Origin: Armigeres subalbatus
Taxonomy: Eukaryota > Arthropoda > Insecta > Diptera > Culicidae
DNA: 64,000 bases
Assembly (NCBI RefSeq): GCF_024139115.2
Contig: NC_085140.1
Location: 27,931,956 to 27,995,955 of the forward strand
Direction: 5' to 3'
Below are positions 32,187 through 43,553 of the stretch, in pieces; the stretch's first letter is position 1, and each line of letters starts with the position of its first letter. A program made the translations under genes and the position numbers. Below the pieces are notes generated by a model. That model saw only the letters and a program-made list of their open reading frames with translations, made no database searches and had not been told where the DNA came from.

Positions 32187-33344
32187 CTATATGGTGGGGA
32201 GAGTTTTAGCGTATTAGTATAGCGCGTGTAATGTGCGGATAAGGTGATGAAACAAATTATTAAACAAAAACAGTAGAATCTAAATGACGTAACCAATAAA
32301 GTATGTTTCTGAAAAAATAACAGGGATAAAAAATCACATAATAACACCACTTTTGATACTTCGCATGATCGTACAATGGTAACCAAATTGAGCAAATAAC
32401 AAGGATTTTGTTGTAATACGATCGTCTGTTGGGATACAAACTTATTTGTAGACGCTTCTTGAGAAAACATGTTTAGGGGAGACTATTGCTTCTCTATCTA
32501 TTTTTATTAGGTATGTACAATTCGGACAGTTCTATCCGCCAAATAATCAACAACCCGCAGCTCGTCTGGCAATAACTAAAGAGTTGCCAATTTTCGCCGG
32601 CCATCCAGAAGATTGATCAGTTTTCTTCTCAACGTTCAACAATACCACTACGATGTGCGGATTTAGTAACGACGAAAATATTATTCGGTTGCAAAAATGG
32701 CTGATAAAATAGGACTGGGCGCGTTACAGACTAACTATTCCGAATGCAAATTTGGAATGCATTCGTTAGCCTATTCGTTAGCCGAGGCTGCCAGCACACT
32801 AGCTGAACTGCCTCAAGAAGCGAAATTTAGTCGTAATGACTCACGTGGATCCAAAAGGGGGAATGCATTCCTAAACGCCCATTTAGAGACGTCTGTTGGA
32901 ACAAAGCCAGGCACATGGAAAGGCCAAACAAGCAACGAGTCGTATCTAATGTAGAGGCGGATGTAGTTAGAATGGTCGAGAAATGCAAGCGTTTTCTTGA
33001 ATTCTCACGAGATTCGCGATGGGCCGTGGTTAAACAATTTGCCTTTTGCCGAAGAAGCCACAACGGAGTATGTAAAGCAAAACTATGTGGAAAAGAGGGA
33101 CGTACATTGAAGCATCACGAACTACTTCACAACGAACGGAACTTGGCATCGCCAACTACGACCGCTTCCTTGCAGAATCAGGAGTCACGGGCCCATTAAC
33201 CAGGAACAAGTAGGCAGATACATGACTGCAATGTTCACCGTACAAAATCTAGCACCGTTCTATTCCGCTACCTTTCGGTGGTGCTACAAGGAAAAACTAG
33301 GAAGCTGCAAACCTACGCATTCTTCGATGAAGGATCGGTTTTGG

Positions 33345-34689
33345 ACATTTTTGACAAATACCAGTATTCGGTATTTGGTGCAGTCAATACCGGTATTTTT
33401 GAAAATTTCAGAAACATTTAAAAAATGATTTGAACTTTTGGGTGGTAGGTAAACAATATTCGTCGACAAATTTCAAATTTTAAAAATCATTGCTTGTTGA
33501 GGTGGGCAAAGTGAAACTTACGTGGACATAACATACTGAGTGATGCATCTCCCAATCCGCCTCTGATTTGGTTGGAAAACCCTCTCTGTATCAACAGAAG
33601 TTGGACGAATGGTGTCAAGAGCGTCCAAAATCAGTTGCAAGTACTTGCCCTTAATCCCTTCCGATTCATTGTAGAAGAATTCTTTACGGATTGCTTGCAA
33701 GAATCCTTGTGTCGCAAGTGTTTTGCTGTGCTGCTTGATTTGATAATTGCTCCAACATAAAATAGAGTGCCTCGTCGATTTCATAGAGAGTGCAGAACTC
33801 ACGGCAGAGTACTTTGACAGCAGCTTGAACTGGTTTGAGGGCTGAGTTATTCCACTTATTGCCAAAAAATCATCATCACTGAAGTTGAATTTCGATTGAA
33901 GCTTCAAACCGATCAGAGTTTATTGAACGGATCCCTTCAAGACAAAGAACCGTTTGAGCATGGGTAACATTCTATTCAATCGTGTCTTGGTATCAGCCAC
34001 CAATACATATTCTTTACCGAATACAGGACGGACATATTTTTACAGGAAATTATTTATCATAGGTGATCTCCTGAAGAAAATTACAACGACACGTATCTTT
34101 TTCACAATTTCATATGTTGCTGGAGAATTCTCGACGATGTAAACAATGTCCATTGAAGAAAAAAGTGGTTGGCAATAAGACAGATGTCTAAGAGAATCAA
34201 GCAACATGTATGATTAATGACGATGTGATCGATTTTTGCTGTAGTGTGAATGTCGTTGATAAACGCAACGCAATTGTTGTATTTGTTGCACGATGAGTCT
34301 TTAGCTAATCTAGGAAGCGGGATCATTTGGGCAGCACCTCCTCTTCCCGTCCGCAACGTTAATAACTCCACTGCGTTCCAACCGAATGTCATGATTTTTG
34401 AACATCACTAGATATCGACAGAAAATAACCATGCACTAAAAAAAACAAGTAATTCGGTTTTAATTCTCCCGAGTCATGAACGTTGTGGACGGGATTAGGG
34501 GGTGCTGCCCAAATGGTTCTCTACCCTATGTAAATGTAGGTGAAAACTACACAAGATTTTTCATATTGGCAGCACAATTTGAAATACCAAAAATACCGGT
34601 ATTTTCCGTCTCTAATACCGGTATTTTCGGTACTCAAAACTGACCAGTAATACCGGTTTCGGTACTACCGGTTAGACCGCCCTAATCGG
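33345..34689 (-). mobile_element. Decayed hAT transposon fragment inserted in the BEL remnant
   Basis: The minus-strand ORF 33907-33518 contains LDTIRPTSVDTERVFQ, matching the hAT C-terminal dimerisation region (RPTSxxxERVFS). The right end read inward is TAGGGCGGTCTAACCGG, a hAT-like start, and both subterminal regions are full of AATACCGGTATTTT motifs. The left terminus is degraded. It separates the BEL protease block from its continuation at 34690. Confidence 0.65.
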
Positions 34690-35407
34690 AGCTAACGCTT
34701 ATTGACCAAGAACTGGCAAACGAACTGGACCTTAGAGGGATCGAACAACCGCTCTCTCTGCCTCCGATGGACCGGAGGAACCCAACGCAATGAGAAGACT
34801 TTTCGTATTGTCAATCTAGGAATCGCTGGTGTCCACCATCAGGAAATGATATTTCCACTCACGGCTGTACGAACAGTAGACGAACTATTACTCCTACTTA
34901 AAACTCTGTATTCCGTCGAACTAGGGGGCATCTATCCACACCATCGCGGGTTGCCAATTGATTCATACAGGGATGCTCGACCACGCATTCTGATCGGCAT
35001 GAAGTATGTCCTGCTTGGAATGGCTCTAAAATGCTGTTTATCCGATAGTAAATCCCAACAAACCAGGCAAGCTCAGGCTGGTTTGGGATACAGCTGCCAA
35101 AACATTTGATATTTCTCTAAAAGGACCAGACCCGCTTTGCTCGTTGTTTGTAATCCTGCTGTAGTTTCGTCAGAGACGTGTGGGGCTAACAGGAAACGTC
35201 CGCGAAATGTTTCATCAGGTGGCAATGAGAGAAGACGATCAGCAATGTCAAAGATTCTTCTGGGCGGACGAAAATGCAAGGTGTTTCGAAGTGACTCATC
35301 CAACCGTCATGGAAGCCATAAAAAAACGGCACTATGTTGACGATATGCTAGTGAGTGTTGATGAAGGAAACGAAGCAGTTCGGTTAGCAGAAGAAGTCAA
35401 ATACGTA

Positions 35408-35697
35408 CAGTGAACGTTCGCTAATTGGGGTTTTTCTAGTTGGGGCGCTTTTTAGTTGGGGGTTCGCTAATTGGGGCGAAACCCAATTAAAAAGCAGCTA
35501 AACGTCAGAATGTGGTGTCAAAAACGCGTTGACGTTTTGTTTCCGTGTTTGGCGGGATCGATATTTTCTGGCGCGTAAAATTTTCCTTTGTTCAATGCAA
35601 AAAGTAAACAACATTGACGCTTGTCAAAGCGCCCCAATTAGCGAACGGCATTCGCTAGTTGGGGTAAGGTCGTGCCCCAATTAGCGAACGATCACTG
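35408..35697. mobile_element. pogo/mariner-type MITE, 290 bp, TA duplication
   Basis: CAGTGAACGTTCGCTAATTG at the left and its inverted form CAATTAGCGAACGATCACTG at the right, with TA at 35406-35407 and 35698-35699. It sits inside the BEL polymerase and the codon series on each side is continuous once one TA is discounted. Confidence 0.88.
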
Positions 35698-36291
35698 TAC
35701 ATGCACAAGGTGGCTTCGATATTCGTGGCTGGATAAGCAACTCCAAGCGAGTGCCTACTGCTCCAAAAGAAGATTCCATTGTAGAGAAGGACCTAGACCT
35801 CTCGCCGTAGGTAACCATTGAGAAAGTATTCGGAATGTGGTGGCAGACGGAAAAAGATGAATTCATGTTTAAAGTCGGATTGACGCGCTACGATCCATCC
35901 CTCCTGACTGGACAATGACCACCGACGAAGCGAGAAATGCTCCGAGTCTTAATGACGATCTTTGATCCTTTGGGACTTGTGGCTTATTTCCCCATTTTCT
36001 TAAAAATCCTGCTCCAAGATGTCTGGCGCGTGAACGTTCAGTGGGATGAAGAGATTTCTGGGGACCTATACAAGAAGTGCAACATTGGACGAAAATTCTG
36101 CCACAAGTAGAAACAGTGCACGTACCTCTCAAACTGGAGACGGCTAAGGGCTAAGGAACGGTGTGGTTGTTGTTTATCGCTACATAGACATTCTGCGGAT
36201 GAAGCAACAACAACCATAGTCCGCATTAGCATAGCCCGCATAGCCCTGCACATAGCCGCATAGCCCTGCACGATGATTTTCCTACAGACAT

Positions 36292-36582
36292 CTCCTTCTT
36301 CTTATTGGCATTACATCCCCACACTGGGGCAGAGCCGCCTCGCAGCTTAGTGTTCATTAAGCACCTCCACAGTTATTAACTGCGAGGTTTCCAAGCCACG
36401 TTACCATTTTTGCATTCGTATATCATGAGGCTAACACGATGATACTTTTATGCCAAGGGAAGTCGAGATAATTTCCAATCCGAAAATTGCCTAGACCGGC
36501 ACTGGGAATCGAACCCAGCCACCCTCAGCATGGTCTTGCTTTGTAGCCGCGCGTCTTACCGCACGGCTAAGGAGGGCCCCAT
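36292..36582 (-). repeat. tRNA-derived SINE, copy 2, with 11-bp target duplication
   Basis: It is closely similar to the copy at 19534-19829: head CCTCCTTAGCCGTGCGGTAA, B-box GGGTTCGATTCCC, tail AAGAAG. CCTACAGACAT flanks it at 36281-36291 and 36583-36593, a clean target-primed insertion. Confidence 0.88.
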
Positions 36583-36800
36583 CCTACAGACATAGCAACT
36601 CTAGAACGCTCTGATCGAGAAGAAAATAACATGAATTTGTTTACGCCAGTTTTTTCGCCAAATGTCAAATCGGCTAGTTCGGTCTACCATACGGCGGTGA
36701 AATTTTGATTGTGTTTTGCAAACAAAAACAAAACGTTGCCAGCAGTTTGGGCATGGAATGAGGAACTGTAACCTGGAAGCTACACCTTACAAGAGATTGC

Positions 36801-36940
36801 TTGTGGCCACCACGCGAGGAAGGCGATGATTCATTCACCAGAACAAAAATCCGATGTGCAAATTGCTGCCAAAACCACATAGCACACTTCAAGAGCTGCC
36901 CTGCTAGGCAGAACTACACCAAAATGAGTGAAGAAAGGAA
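36801..36940 (+). pseudogene. Zinc-knuckle remnant of a Jockey-like ORF1 (gag)
   Basis: The frame reads IRCANCCQNHIAHFKSCPA then RQNYTKM, matching the CxxC...H...C knuckle at the C-terminus of Jockey-type ORF1. About 45 codons remain; the next bases fall into CTG-rich repeats (36970-37060). Confidence 0.6.
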
Positions 36941-37659
36941 ATCGCCCATAATAGGACATTTTCTGATGCTGCGAGGGGAGCCACTGTTGCTGCTACTGTT
37001 GGTAATGTCTCTACTGCTGCTGCTGCTGTTGGTGGAGTTTCTGCTGTTGTTGAATCAATGGGACATGTTGCTGATTGGCACGGCAAATGCTGGGTAAAGC
37101 GTACCATTGGTACTTCGCGTACCTGAAGGAATAAAATAGACCCCATCTCGCGGTCCTTAGCCTCTTACCCAGCAACTCCTATCCCTACCTCCCCGCGGTG
37201 CTGGCCGGGATACGAGCAACCTTAGGGAAGATCGGGTAACCACCCCCGGTGGGAACTATGGTCGTATGCTGACAGGGAAGGGGGGTTTGCTCCTCTCCGG
37301 AGGTGCAAATCTTATTGAGCGTCTGTTCTCCATGCCAGGATCGGCTCACAACAGCGTCTGTTCTCCATGTTAGGGGCGGCTGATCATCGTCCGAGTGCCA
37401 GCGAGGGACTCTAAGTGAAACTGTGCACCATGGTCCACCGGAAATAAGGAGGAATGGTCCTCCGGAAATTTAGGGGGTTTGGTGTCAGGCCCTGCAAGCC
37501 AGCCTTTAAAAATCATAAGCAACGAACAATCAACAAGAGAGTACGGACCGGAACCATCGGAGAAGACCACTGCGACGAAAAGGGACTAGCGATTGGAAAC
37601 TCGGTTCGTGGAACTGCAAATCTCTCAACTTCATCGGGAGCACACGCATACTCGCCGAT

Positions 37660-39000
37660 GTGCTCAAGGACCGTGGATTCGGCATCGTAGCGCTGCAGGA
37701 GGTTTGTTGGAAGGGATCAATGGTGCGAACGTTTAGAGGTAATCATACCATCTACCAGAGCTGCGGCAACACACATGAGCTGGGAACAGCTTTCATAGTG
37801 ATGGGCGATATGCAAAGGCGCGTGATCGGGTGGTGGCCGATCAATGAAAGAATGTGCAGGTTGAGGATCAAAGGCCGGTTCTTCAACTTCAGCATAATCA
37901 ACGTCCATAGCCCACACTCCGGAAGCACTGATGATGATAAGGACGCATTCTACGCGCAGCTGGAACGTGAGTACGACAGGTGCCCAAGCCACGACGTCAA
38001 AATCATCATAGGAGATTTGAACGCTCAGGTTGGCCAAGAGGAGGAGTTTAGACCGACTATTGGAAAGTTCAGCGCTCACCGGCTGACGAACGAAAACGGC
38101 CTACGACTAATTGATTTCGCCGCTTCCAAGAATATGGCCATTCGCAGCACCTACTTCCAACACAGCCTCCCGTATCGGTACACCTGGAGATCGCCACTGC
38201 AGACAGAATCACAAATCGACCACGTTCTGATTGATGGACGGCACTTCTCCGACATTATCGACGTCAGGACATATCGTGGCGCTAACATCGACTCTGACCA
38301 CTATCTGGTGATGGTTAAACTGCGCCCAAAACTATCCGTCATCAACAATGTTCGGTACCGACGACCGCCGCGGTACGACCTAGAGCGACTGAAGCAACCT
38401 GATGTCGCCACTGCATACGCGCAGCATCTCGAGGCAGCGTTGCCGGAAGAGGGTGAGCTCGATGGGGCCCCTCTTGAGCACTGCTGGAATACAGTCAAAC
38501 CAGCCATTAACGACGCAGCAGAGAACAACGTCGGGTATATGGGTCGAAGTCGACGGAACGATTGGTTCGACGAAGAGTGCAGACAGATTCTGGAGGAGAA
38601 GGACGCAGCGCGGGCGGTCGCGCTGCAGCAAGGTACCCGGCAGAACGTGGAACGTTATAGACGGAAGCGGAGACAGCAGACCCGCCTTTTTCAGGAGAAG
38701 AAACGCCGCCTGGAAGAAGCGGAGTGCGAGGAGATGGAACAGCTGTGCCGTTCTCAAGATACACGCAAGTTCTATCAGAAGCTCAACGCATCCCGCAAAG
38801 GCTTCGTGCCGCGAGCCGAAATGTGCCGGGATAAGGATGGGAGCATCTTGACGGACGAACGTGTGGTGATCGAAAGGTGGAAACAGCACTACGAGGAACA
38901 TCTGAATGGCGCTGAGAGTACAGGCAGTGAAAGTCAAGGCAGCGGAGGAGATGACTACGTCAGTTCAGCGGACGATGGAAGCCAACCAGCCCCACCTTGA
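37660..39000 (+). CDS. RTE endonuclease domain (5' half of the polyprotein)
   Basis: The open frame continues upstream of 37660 to about 37570, where SWNCKSLNFIG gives the first endonuclease motif. Then come ALQEVCWKG, IINVHSPHSG, IIGDLNAQVG, QIDHVLIDG and SDHYLVMVKL, the metal-binding and catalytic series of APE-type nucleases, which nick target DNA to prime reverse transcription. The last third is a charged helical linker (RRKRRQQTRLFQEKKRRLEE). It ends at a TGA overlapping the next frame. In other RTE elements endonuclease and RT are one protein, so this stop probably reflects a one-base slip near the C-rich run at 38990-38996. Confidence 0.9.
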   Translation: MLKDRGFGIVALQEVCWKGSMVRTFRGNHTIYQSCGNTHELGTAFIVMGDMQRRVIGWWPINERMCRLRIKGRFFNFSIINVHSPHSGSTDDDKDAFYAQLEREYDRCPSHDVKIIIGDLNAQVGQEEEFRPTIGKFSAHRLTNENGLRLIDFAASKNMAIRSTYFQHSLPYRYTWRSPLQTESQIDHVLIDGRHFSDIIDVRTYRGANIDSDHYLVMVKLRPKLSVINNVRYRRPPRYDLERLKQPDVATAYAQHLEAALPEEGELDGAPLEHCWNTVKPAINDAAENNVGYMGRSRRNDWFDEECRQILEEKDAARAVALQQGTRQNVERYRRKRRQQTRLFQEKKRRLEEAECEEMEQLCRSQDTRKFYQKLNASRKGFVPRAEMCRDKDGSILTDERVVIERWKQHYEEHLNGAESTGSESQGSGGDDYVSSADDGSQPAPP

Positions 39001-40511
39001 GGGAAGTTAAGGATGCCATTCAACAGCTAAAGACCAATAAAGCAGCTGGTAAGGATGGTATCGGAGCTGAGCTCATCAAGATGGGCCCGGAAAAGCTGGC
39101 CACTTGCCTGCACAAACTGATAGTCAGAATCTGGGAAAACGAACAGCTACCGGAGGAGTGGAAGGAAGGGGTTATATGCCCCATCTACAAGAAAGGCGAC
39201 AAACTGGAGTGTGAGAACTTTCGAGCGATCACCATCCTTAATGCCGCCTACAAAGTGATATCCCAGATCATCTTCCGTCGTCTGTCACCATTAGTGAACG
39301 AGTTCGTGGGAAGTTATCAAGCCGGCTTCGTTGACGGCCGCTCGACAACGGACCAGATCTTTACTGTACGGCAAATCCTTCAAAAATGCCGTGAATACCA
39401 GGTCCCAACGCACCATCTGTTCGTTGATTTCAAGGCGGCATACGACAGTATAGACCGCGTAGAGCTATGGAAAATTATGGACGAGAACAGCTTTCCGGGG
39501 AAGCTCAACAGATTGATCAAAGCAACGGTGGATGGTGTGCAAAACTGTGTGAAGATTTGGGGCGAACACTCCAGTTCGTTCGAATCGCGCCGGGGACTAA
39601 GACAAGGTGATGGACTTTCGTGCCTGTTGTTCAACATTGCGCTAGAAGGTGTCATGCGGAGAGCCGGGTGTAACAGCCGGGGTACGATTTTCAACAGATC
39701 CAGTCAATTTATTTGCTTCGCGGATGACATGGACATTGTCGGCCGAACATTTGCAAAGGTGGCAGAACTGTACACCCGCCTGAAACGTGAAGCAACAAAA
39801 GTTGGACTGGTGGAGAATGCCTCAAAGACAAAGTACATGTTTGTGGGCGGAACCGAGCGCGACAGGGCCCGCCTGGGAAGCAGTGTTACGATAGACGGGG
39901 ATACCTTCGAGGTGGTCGAGGAATTCGTCTACCTCGGATCCTTGCTAACGGCTGACAACAACGTTAGTCGTGAAATACGAAGGCGCATCATCTGTGGAAG
40001 TCGGGCCTACTACGGGCTCCAGAAGAAACTGCGGTCGAAAAAGATTCGCCACCGCACCAAATGTGTCATGTACAAGACGTTAATAAGACCGGTAGTCCTC
40101 TACGGACATGAAACATGGACAATGCTCGAGGAGGACTTGCAAGCACTCGGAGTATTCGAGAGACGGGTGCTTAGGACCATCTTTGGCGGTGTACAAGAAG
40201 ACGGTGTGTGGCGACGAAGAATGAACCATGAGCTCGCCCAACTCTACGGCGAACCCAGTATCCAGAAGGTAGCTAAAGCCGGAAGGGTACGATGGGCAGG
40301 GCATGTTGCAAGAATGCCGGACAGCAACCCTGCAAAGATGGTGTTCGCTTCCGATCCGGCAGGTACGAGACGACGTGGAGCGCAGCGAGCGAGATGGGCA
40401 GACCAGGTGCAGAACGACTTGGCGAGCGTGGGGCGTATTCGAGGATGGAGAGATGCGGCCTCGAACCGTGTATTGTGGCGTCAAATTGTTGATTTAGTGT
40501 TATCTGTATAG
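38997..40511 (+). CDS. RTE reverse transcriptase domain (3' half of the polyprotein)
   Basis: About 504 codons are open. Motifs in order: NKAAGKDGIGAELIKMG, CENFRAITILNAAYKVIS, YQAGFVDGRSTTDQIF, LFVDFKAAYDSID (motif A), RQGDGLSCLLFN (motif B), FADDMDIVG (catalytic motif C), EFVYLGSLLTAD, YKTLIRPVVLYGHETW and RWAGHVARMPDSN. The frame begins without a convincing ATG (TTG at 38997), as expected if it was originally fused to the endonuclease one frame away. All catalytic residues are intact. The protein acts in the cytoplasm and nucleus to copy element RNA at the cut target. Confidence 0.93.
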   Translation: MREVKDAIQQLKTNKAAGKDGIGAELIKMGPEKLATCLHKLIVRIWENEQLPEEWKEGVICPIYKKGDKLECENFRAITILNAAYKVISQIIFRRLSPLVNEFVGSYQAGFVDGRSTTDQIFTVRQILQKCREYQVPTHHLFVDFKAAYDSIDRVELWKIMDENSFPGKLNRLIKATVDGVQNCVKIWGEHSSSFESRRGLRQGDGLSCLLFNIALEGVMRRAGCNSRGTIFNRSSQFICFADDMDIVGRTFAKVAELYTRLKREATKVGLVENASKTKYMFVGGTERDRARLGSSVTIDGDTFEVVEEFVYLGSLLTADNNVSREIRRRIICGSRAYYGLQKKLRSKKIRHRTKCVMYKTLIRPVVLYGHETWTMLEEDLQALGVFERRVLRTIFGGVQEDGVWRRRMNHELAQLYGEPSIQKVAKAGRVRWAGHVARMPDSNPAKMVFASDPAGTRRRGAQRARWADQVQNDLASVGRIRGWRDAASNRVLWRQIVDLVLSV

Positions 40512-40995
40512 ATGTAGACTAAATAAATGAATGAATGAATGAATGAATGTTGCTGATAACGAGAGAACAGAAAACTTGAATCTGTTTTCGCTTTCGGAGT
40601 TCTTGTGTTTAGCAAACAATCTTTTCACTCGTTCAGCATCATGTAAAACGAAGGCATCGCAATTTCTCGCTCTGTCGGAGCTGATGTTCAAGTACGTATT
40701 CAATGGATAATCTAAACATCATCAAATTAATGAATTGGAACAGTCGTTCCATTCGAAACAAAGAAGCTGGATTTTTCGAATTTATGGATAAACACAACAT
40801 TTATATAGCAGTTGTAACCGAAACTTGGCTTAACCCAAGTATTTCCATATACCATAATAATATTTCCTTGGTGCGCTTGGATGGCTTTACTGATGCTGTG
40901 AATCGCGGGGGTTGGTGGTGTTGCTATTTTAATTTGCAAAGGAATTGTATTCACTCTTGGCAATGGATTAGACACCAACGCGTTGAGGCCATTAG

Positions 40996-43484
40996 TTTTT
41001 TTTTTTTTTTTTTTTTTTTTGAGAGTTCTCGCGTAACATTTGAAAAGGGCCTACAGCCAAAACGTAAACATTGAGAAAATGCCGTTCGAAAAAAGAGCAT
41101 CACAATTTCTATTCCTATTTCCTAGGTTTATGATATTTTAGGCAGCAAAAACTCCTAAAAGCACATAATCAACACTATCTATCCATCCATAACCTTAATT
41201 GTATCGAAAACATGCAAAAATGTGTCGAAATCGTTAAAATAAAATTTTAAGTCTATTTTCATTTTTTTCTCCGGAATAGGCCTTCTTGATAAGTCATTCT
41301 GCATTTGCTTGTCATTCATAGACCCTTTGTTTACGGCATTTTTCGAAAGTAAACACGGGATAAGGCTTTTCGGGAGGGGAAATTTTCTCTCTCCGAGGTC
41401 GGGCCGATGACGGTTCGGAAAAAAATCCCGTTATCGGCCCGAAGTTGGAGAAGGCTTATCCCAGACAGAAAAAAAACGAGTGGCTTGGCCGTTTTTTAGG
41501 GTGGACCTACACATATTTTGAAAATAACACGTTGTAGGCCCAATTAAAAATTAGTTTTTTCTAAGTAATTTAATTAAAGATGCGGAACATTTTTATACTA
41601 TTAGTAGCTATTAGAGGATGCTATCGAAGGGTGTTAAAATTGAATTTGTTTACTTTTCATTGTAGGCCCTAATCAATTGTTAAGCGAGAGTTGACCAGTT
41701 GTAGTCTTAATAGACTGGTATCTCGACTGGGCTCTCCATTTGATACACAATACTAGCAGACGACTCAAGCTATGTTGCTCACTAGGTCACTGCGGTCTGG
41801 GTTCGTATTGTGATCATACCGATACATTTCCCTTCCCGCAGTCTGTCAGTTTAAAAACAAATAACAATAATAATGAAAGCTCATCACGCGCATGAATGTT
41901 TTCCGAATAATTAACATGTTTTCTTGGAGCCGACATTCAATACCGAATAGTAGTCTATGTTGACAACGGGTGGTACTCATGCCATCTCCAAGTAAAGGCC
42001 GTTCTACAGCGATTAACGCAACGGCGCATCTTGACAGTAATTCTGTATTCTCTGTCAAAACGCGTCACCGCGCCCACCACTGCAGCCGAGCCATAACACT
42101 TTGATGTAATGTGATGGGATCATACTAGTGGACTTTGTTTCAACATGGAATAATTTAAATGGTATCGTAAATATACAATAAATTAATTTAAGTACTATTG
42201 CAATAAATCGACATATTAATCTGAGAGCTTCCATTATTTTGGCGGTTGATCAAGATTATGGCGTCATATCCTTTACAGTACTGTCTGATATCATAAATTT
42301 CAGTAGTCAAATGGTCATGTTCAATTCCGCTCTTCAAAATTCAAGTCTTTAAAGTCTGGTCCAAGATTCAGTTATCAATGGTATGGTAATGCTTCATTGC
42401 GTCTATTTCCTTGCTAAATGAATGAATTTTACGATTATGAAGCATTGATTTATATGAATAACATCATTAAAAATATGTACTCGTTGGATAGTCATTTCTA
42501 TTATTGTGAGTTGTATAATTAATGTAAAACACTTCTTGTCTTTAGATCTGTTATTGTCATTGTGTTGTTGTCGGTTGTCTGTCTGTTATGTTTCAACATA
42601 AAGGTCTTTTATAACTTTGTCTTATTAGTGTTTTAGTCATTGTTAGATACAGTATGTATAAAACTACAAAAGAATTGTTGAGTATTGCCTTACAAATCCT
42701 ATGTCCTTCTTCTATCTATCAATATCTGATTTCTCCTTTTATCAATCTCTTTTTCTCTTTTATAATCTCAACCTGACCTCCAACCTCACCTTCTTCTGTC
42801 TCTCTTCTATCTCAGATTTTCAACCTCAACCAACCTCAACCTTCTTCTGTCTCTCTTCTATCTCAGATTTTCAATTTAATATTTTCTATCCAATAGTACA
42901 GTAAACTTCTACCTTGGCTGCTCTAAACCATTTCTGAAAAAAATTAAAAATAAAATTCTGTTTAATTACTGAATCTAAAATGTTCAATATTATTATTTCA
43001 TTTTGTGATCAATCTATTTTTTAATCCTACGTTTTTCTTGGCTGATTTCTGGTTTGCTATGACATTACTATTTTGAATTTTCCAACCTGATGTAAATCTT
43101 GATAAGTCTAAATAGTTCTCCACTCCTAATTGAAAATTTTCTGAAAATTGAATGTCTCTAAAATACAAAGTAGACTTCTTAATTTCAATCTATATTACAA
43201 CCTATCCTATCCTACCTATGGCCACGCGTTGGCTTCGCTACTTCCAGTTGACGAGAAATTGATTAATTTCCCGACCCCTTGGAGAGTGCTAATGAGCCCT
43301 AGCGGATCCTCCATGTAAAGAGCTATACCTGATAAGTATGCCGGGACATACGATCAGGGGCTCAGTCTGCAAAGCAGCCGATCCACTGTGAATCGTTAGA
43401 GGCGCACTGAAGTGCTCCAAATGTGATATGATGCACAGATGAATATTATCTTCAGTACCGTCAACCCCCGTGACCTTGGCGGTA
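40996..43484 (-). mobile_element. 2.49-kb retroposed sequence with poly(A) tail and 11-bp target duplication
   Basis: GAGGCCATTAG lies at 40985-40995 and 43485-43495. Immediately inside the left copy is a run of more than 20 T, the complement of a poly(A) tail, so the insert was copied from a minus-strand RNA. No ORF of coding quality spans the interior: it contains AT-rich DNA, loose repeats such as CTTCTTCTGTCTCTCTTC (42785-42870), and a GC-richer 5' portion (43200-43484 on the minus strand). It may be a decayed LINE or a retrocopy of a long non-coding or untranslated transcript. Confidence 0.75.
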
Positions 43485-43553
43485 GAGGCCATTAGTATAA
43501 CAATAAGAATTGGTCTTCGAACCCTACAATCCTCATCAGATTCAAACGTGATA

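Larger units (their letters stand above)
32500..36125 (+). pseudogene. Decayed BEL/Pao LTR retrotransposon internal region, interrupted by later elements
   Basis: Fragments in the right order read as BEL/Pao gag-pol. 32560-32700 gives LPIFAGHPED and CGFSNDENIIRLQKWL (gag); 33000-33120 gives a CCHC-like FCRRSHNGVCKAKLCG and KHHELLH; 33240-33350 gives QTYAFFDEGSVL (protease); 34690-34860 gives LIDQELANELDL and LGIAGVHHQE; 35190-35410 gives reverse transcriptase with QRFFWADEN and the YVDDM active-site box; 35890-36060 gives PTKREMLRVLM and DPLGLVAYFPIFLKILLQDVW. Stops, frameshifts and two insertions (33345-34689 and 35408-35697) make it inactive. LTRs were not identified. It lies upstream of the visible sax exons, possibly inside a sax intron. 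Confidence 0.8.
37140..40550 (+). mobile_element. Nearly full-length RTE-clade non-LTR retrotransposon
   Basis: A GC-rich 5' region (about 37140-37570) is followed by an apurinic-type endonuclease ORF, a reverse transcriptase ORF and a very short 3' end with an (ATGA)n tail (40520-40550). Short 3' UTR, no separate gag and a simple-repeat tail are typical of RTE. The 3' two thirds are almost identical to the truncated copy at 1338-2466, so the family was active recently. The exact 5' end and a target duplication could not be fixed. Confidence 0.88.

Noticed and set aside
31849..32217. Plus-strand ORFs over sax exons
   Set aside because: They are shadows of the minus-strand receptor exons.
32187..32470. 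Upstream extension of the sax ectodomain ORF to a Met at 32470
   Set aside because: A good acceptor (CCATATAG) lies directly before YKCYSC and the extension has no signal-peptide start or conserved residues; it is intron.
36904..37146. Leucine-rich ORF from CTG/TTG runs
   Set aside because: A trinucleotide tract (CTGCTGCTG), not a membrane protein.
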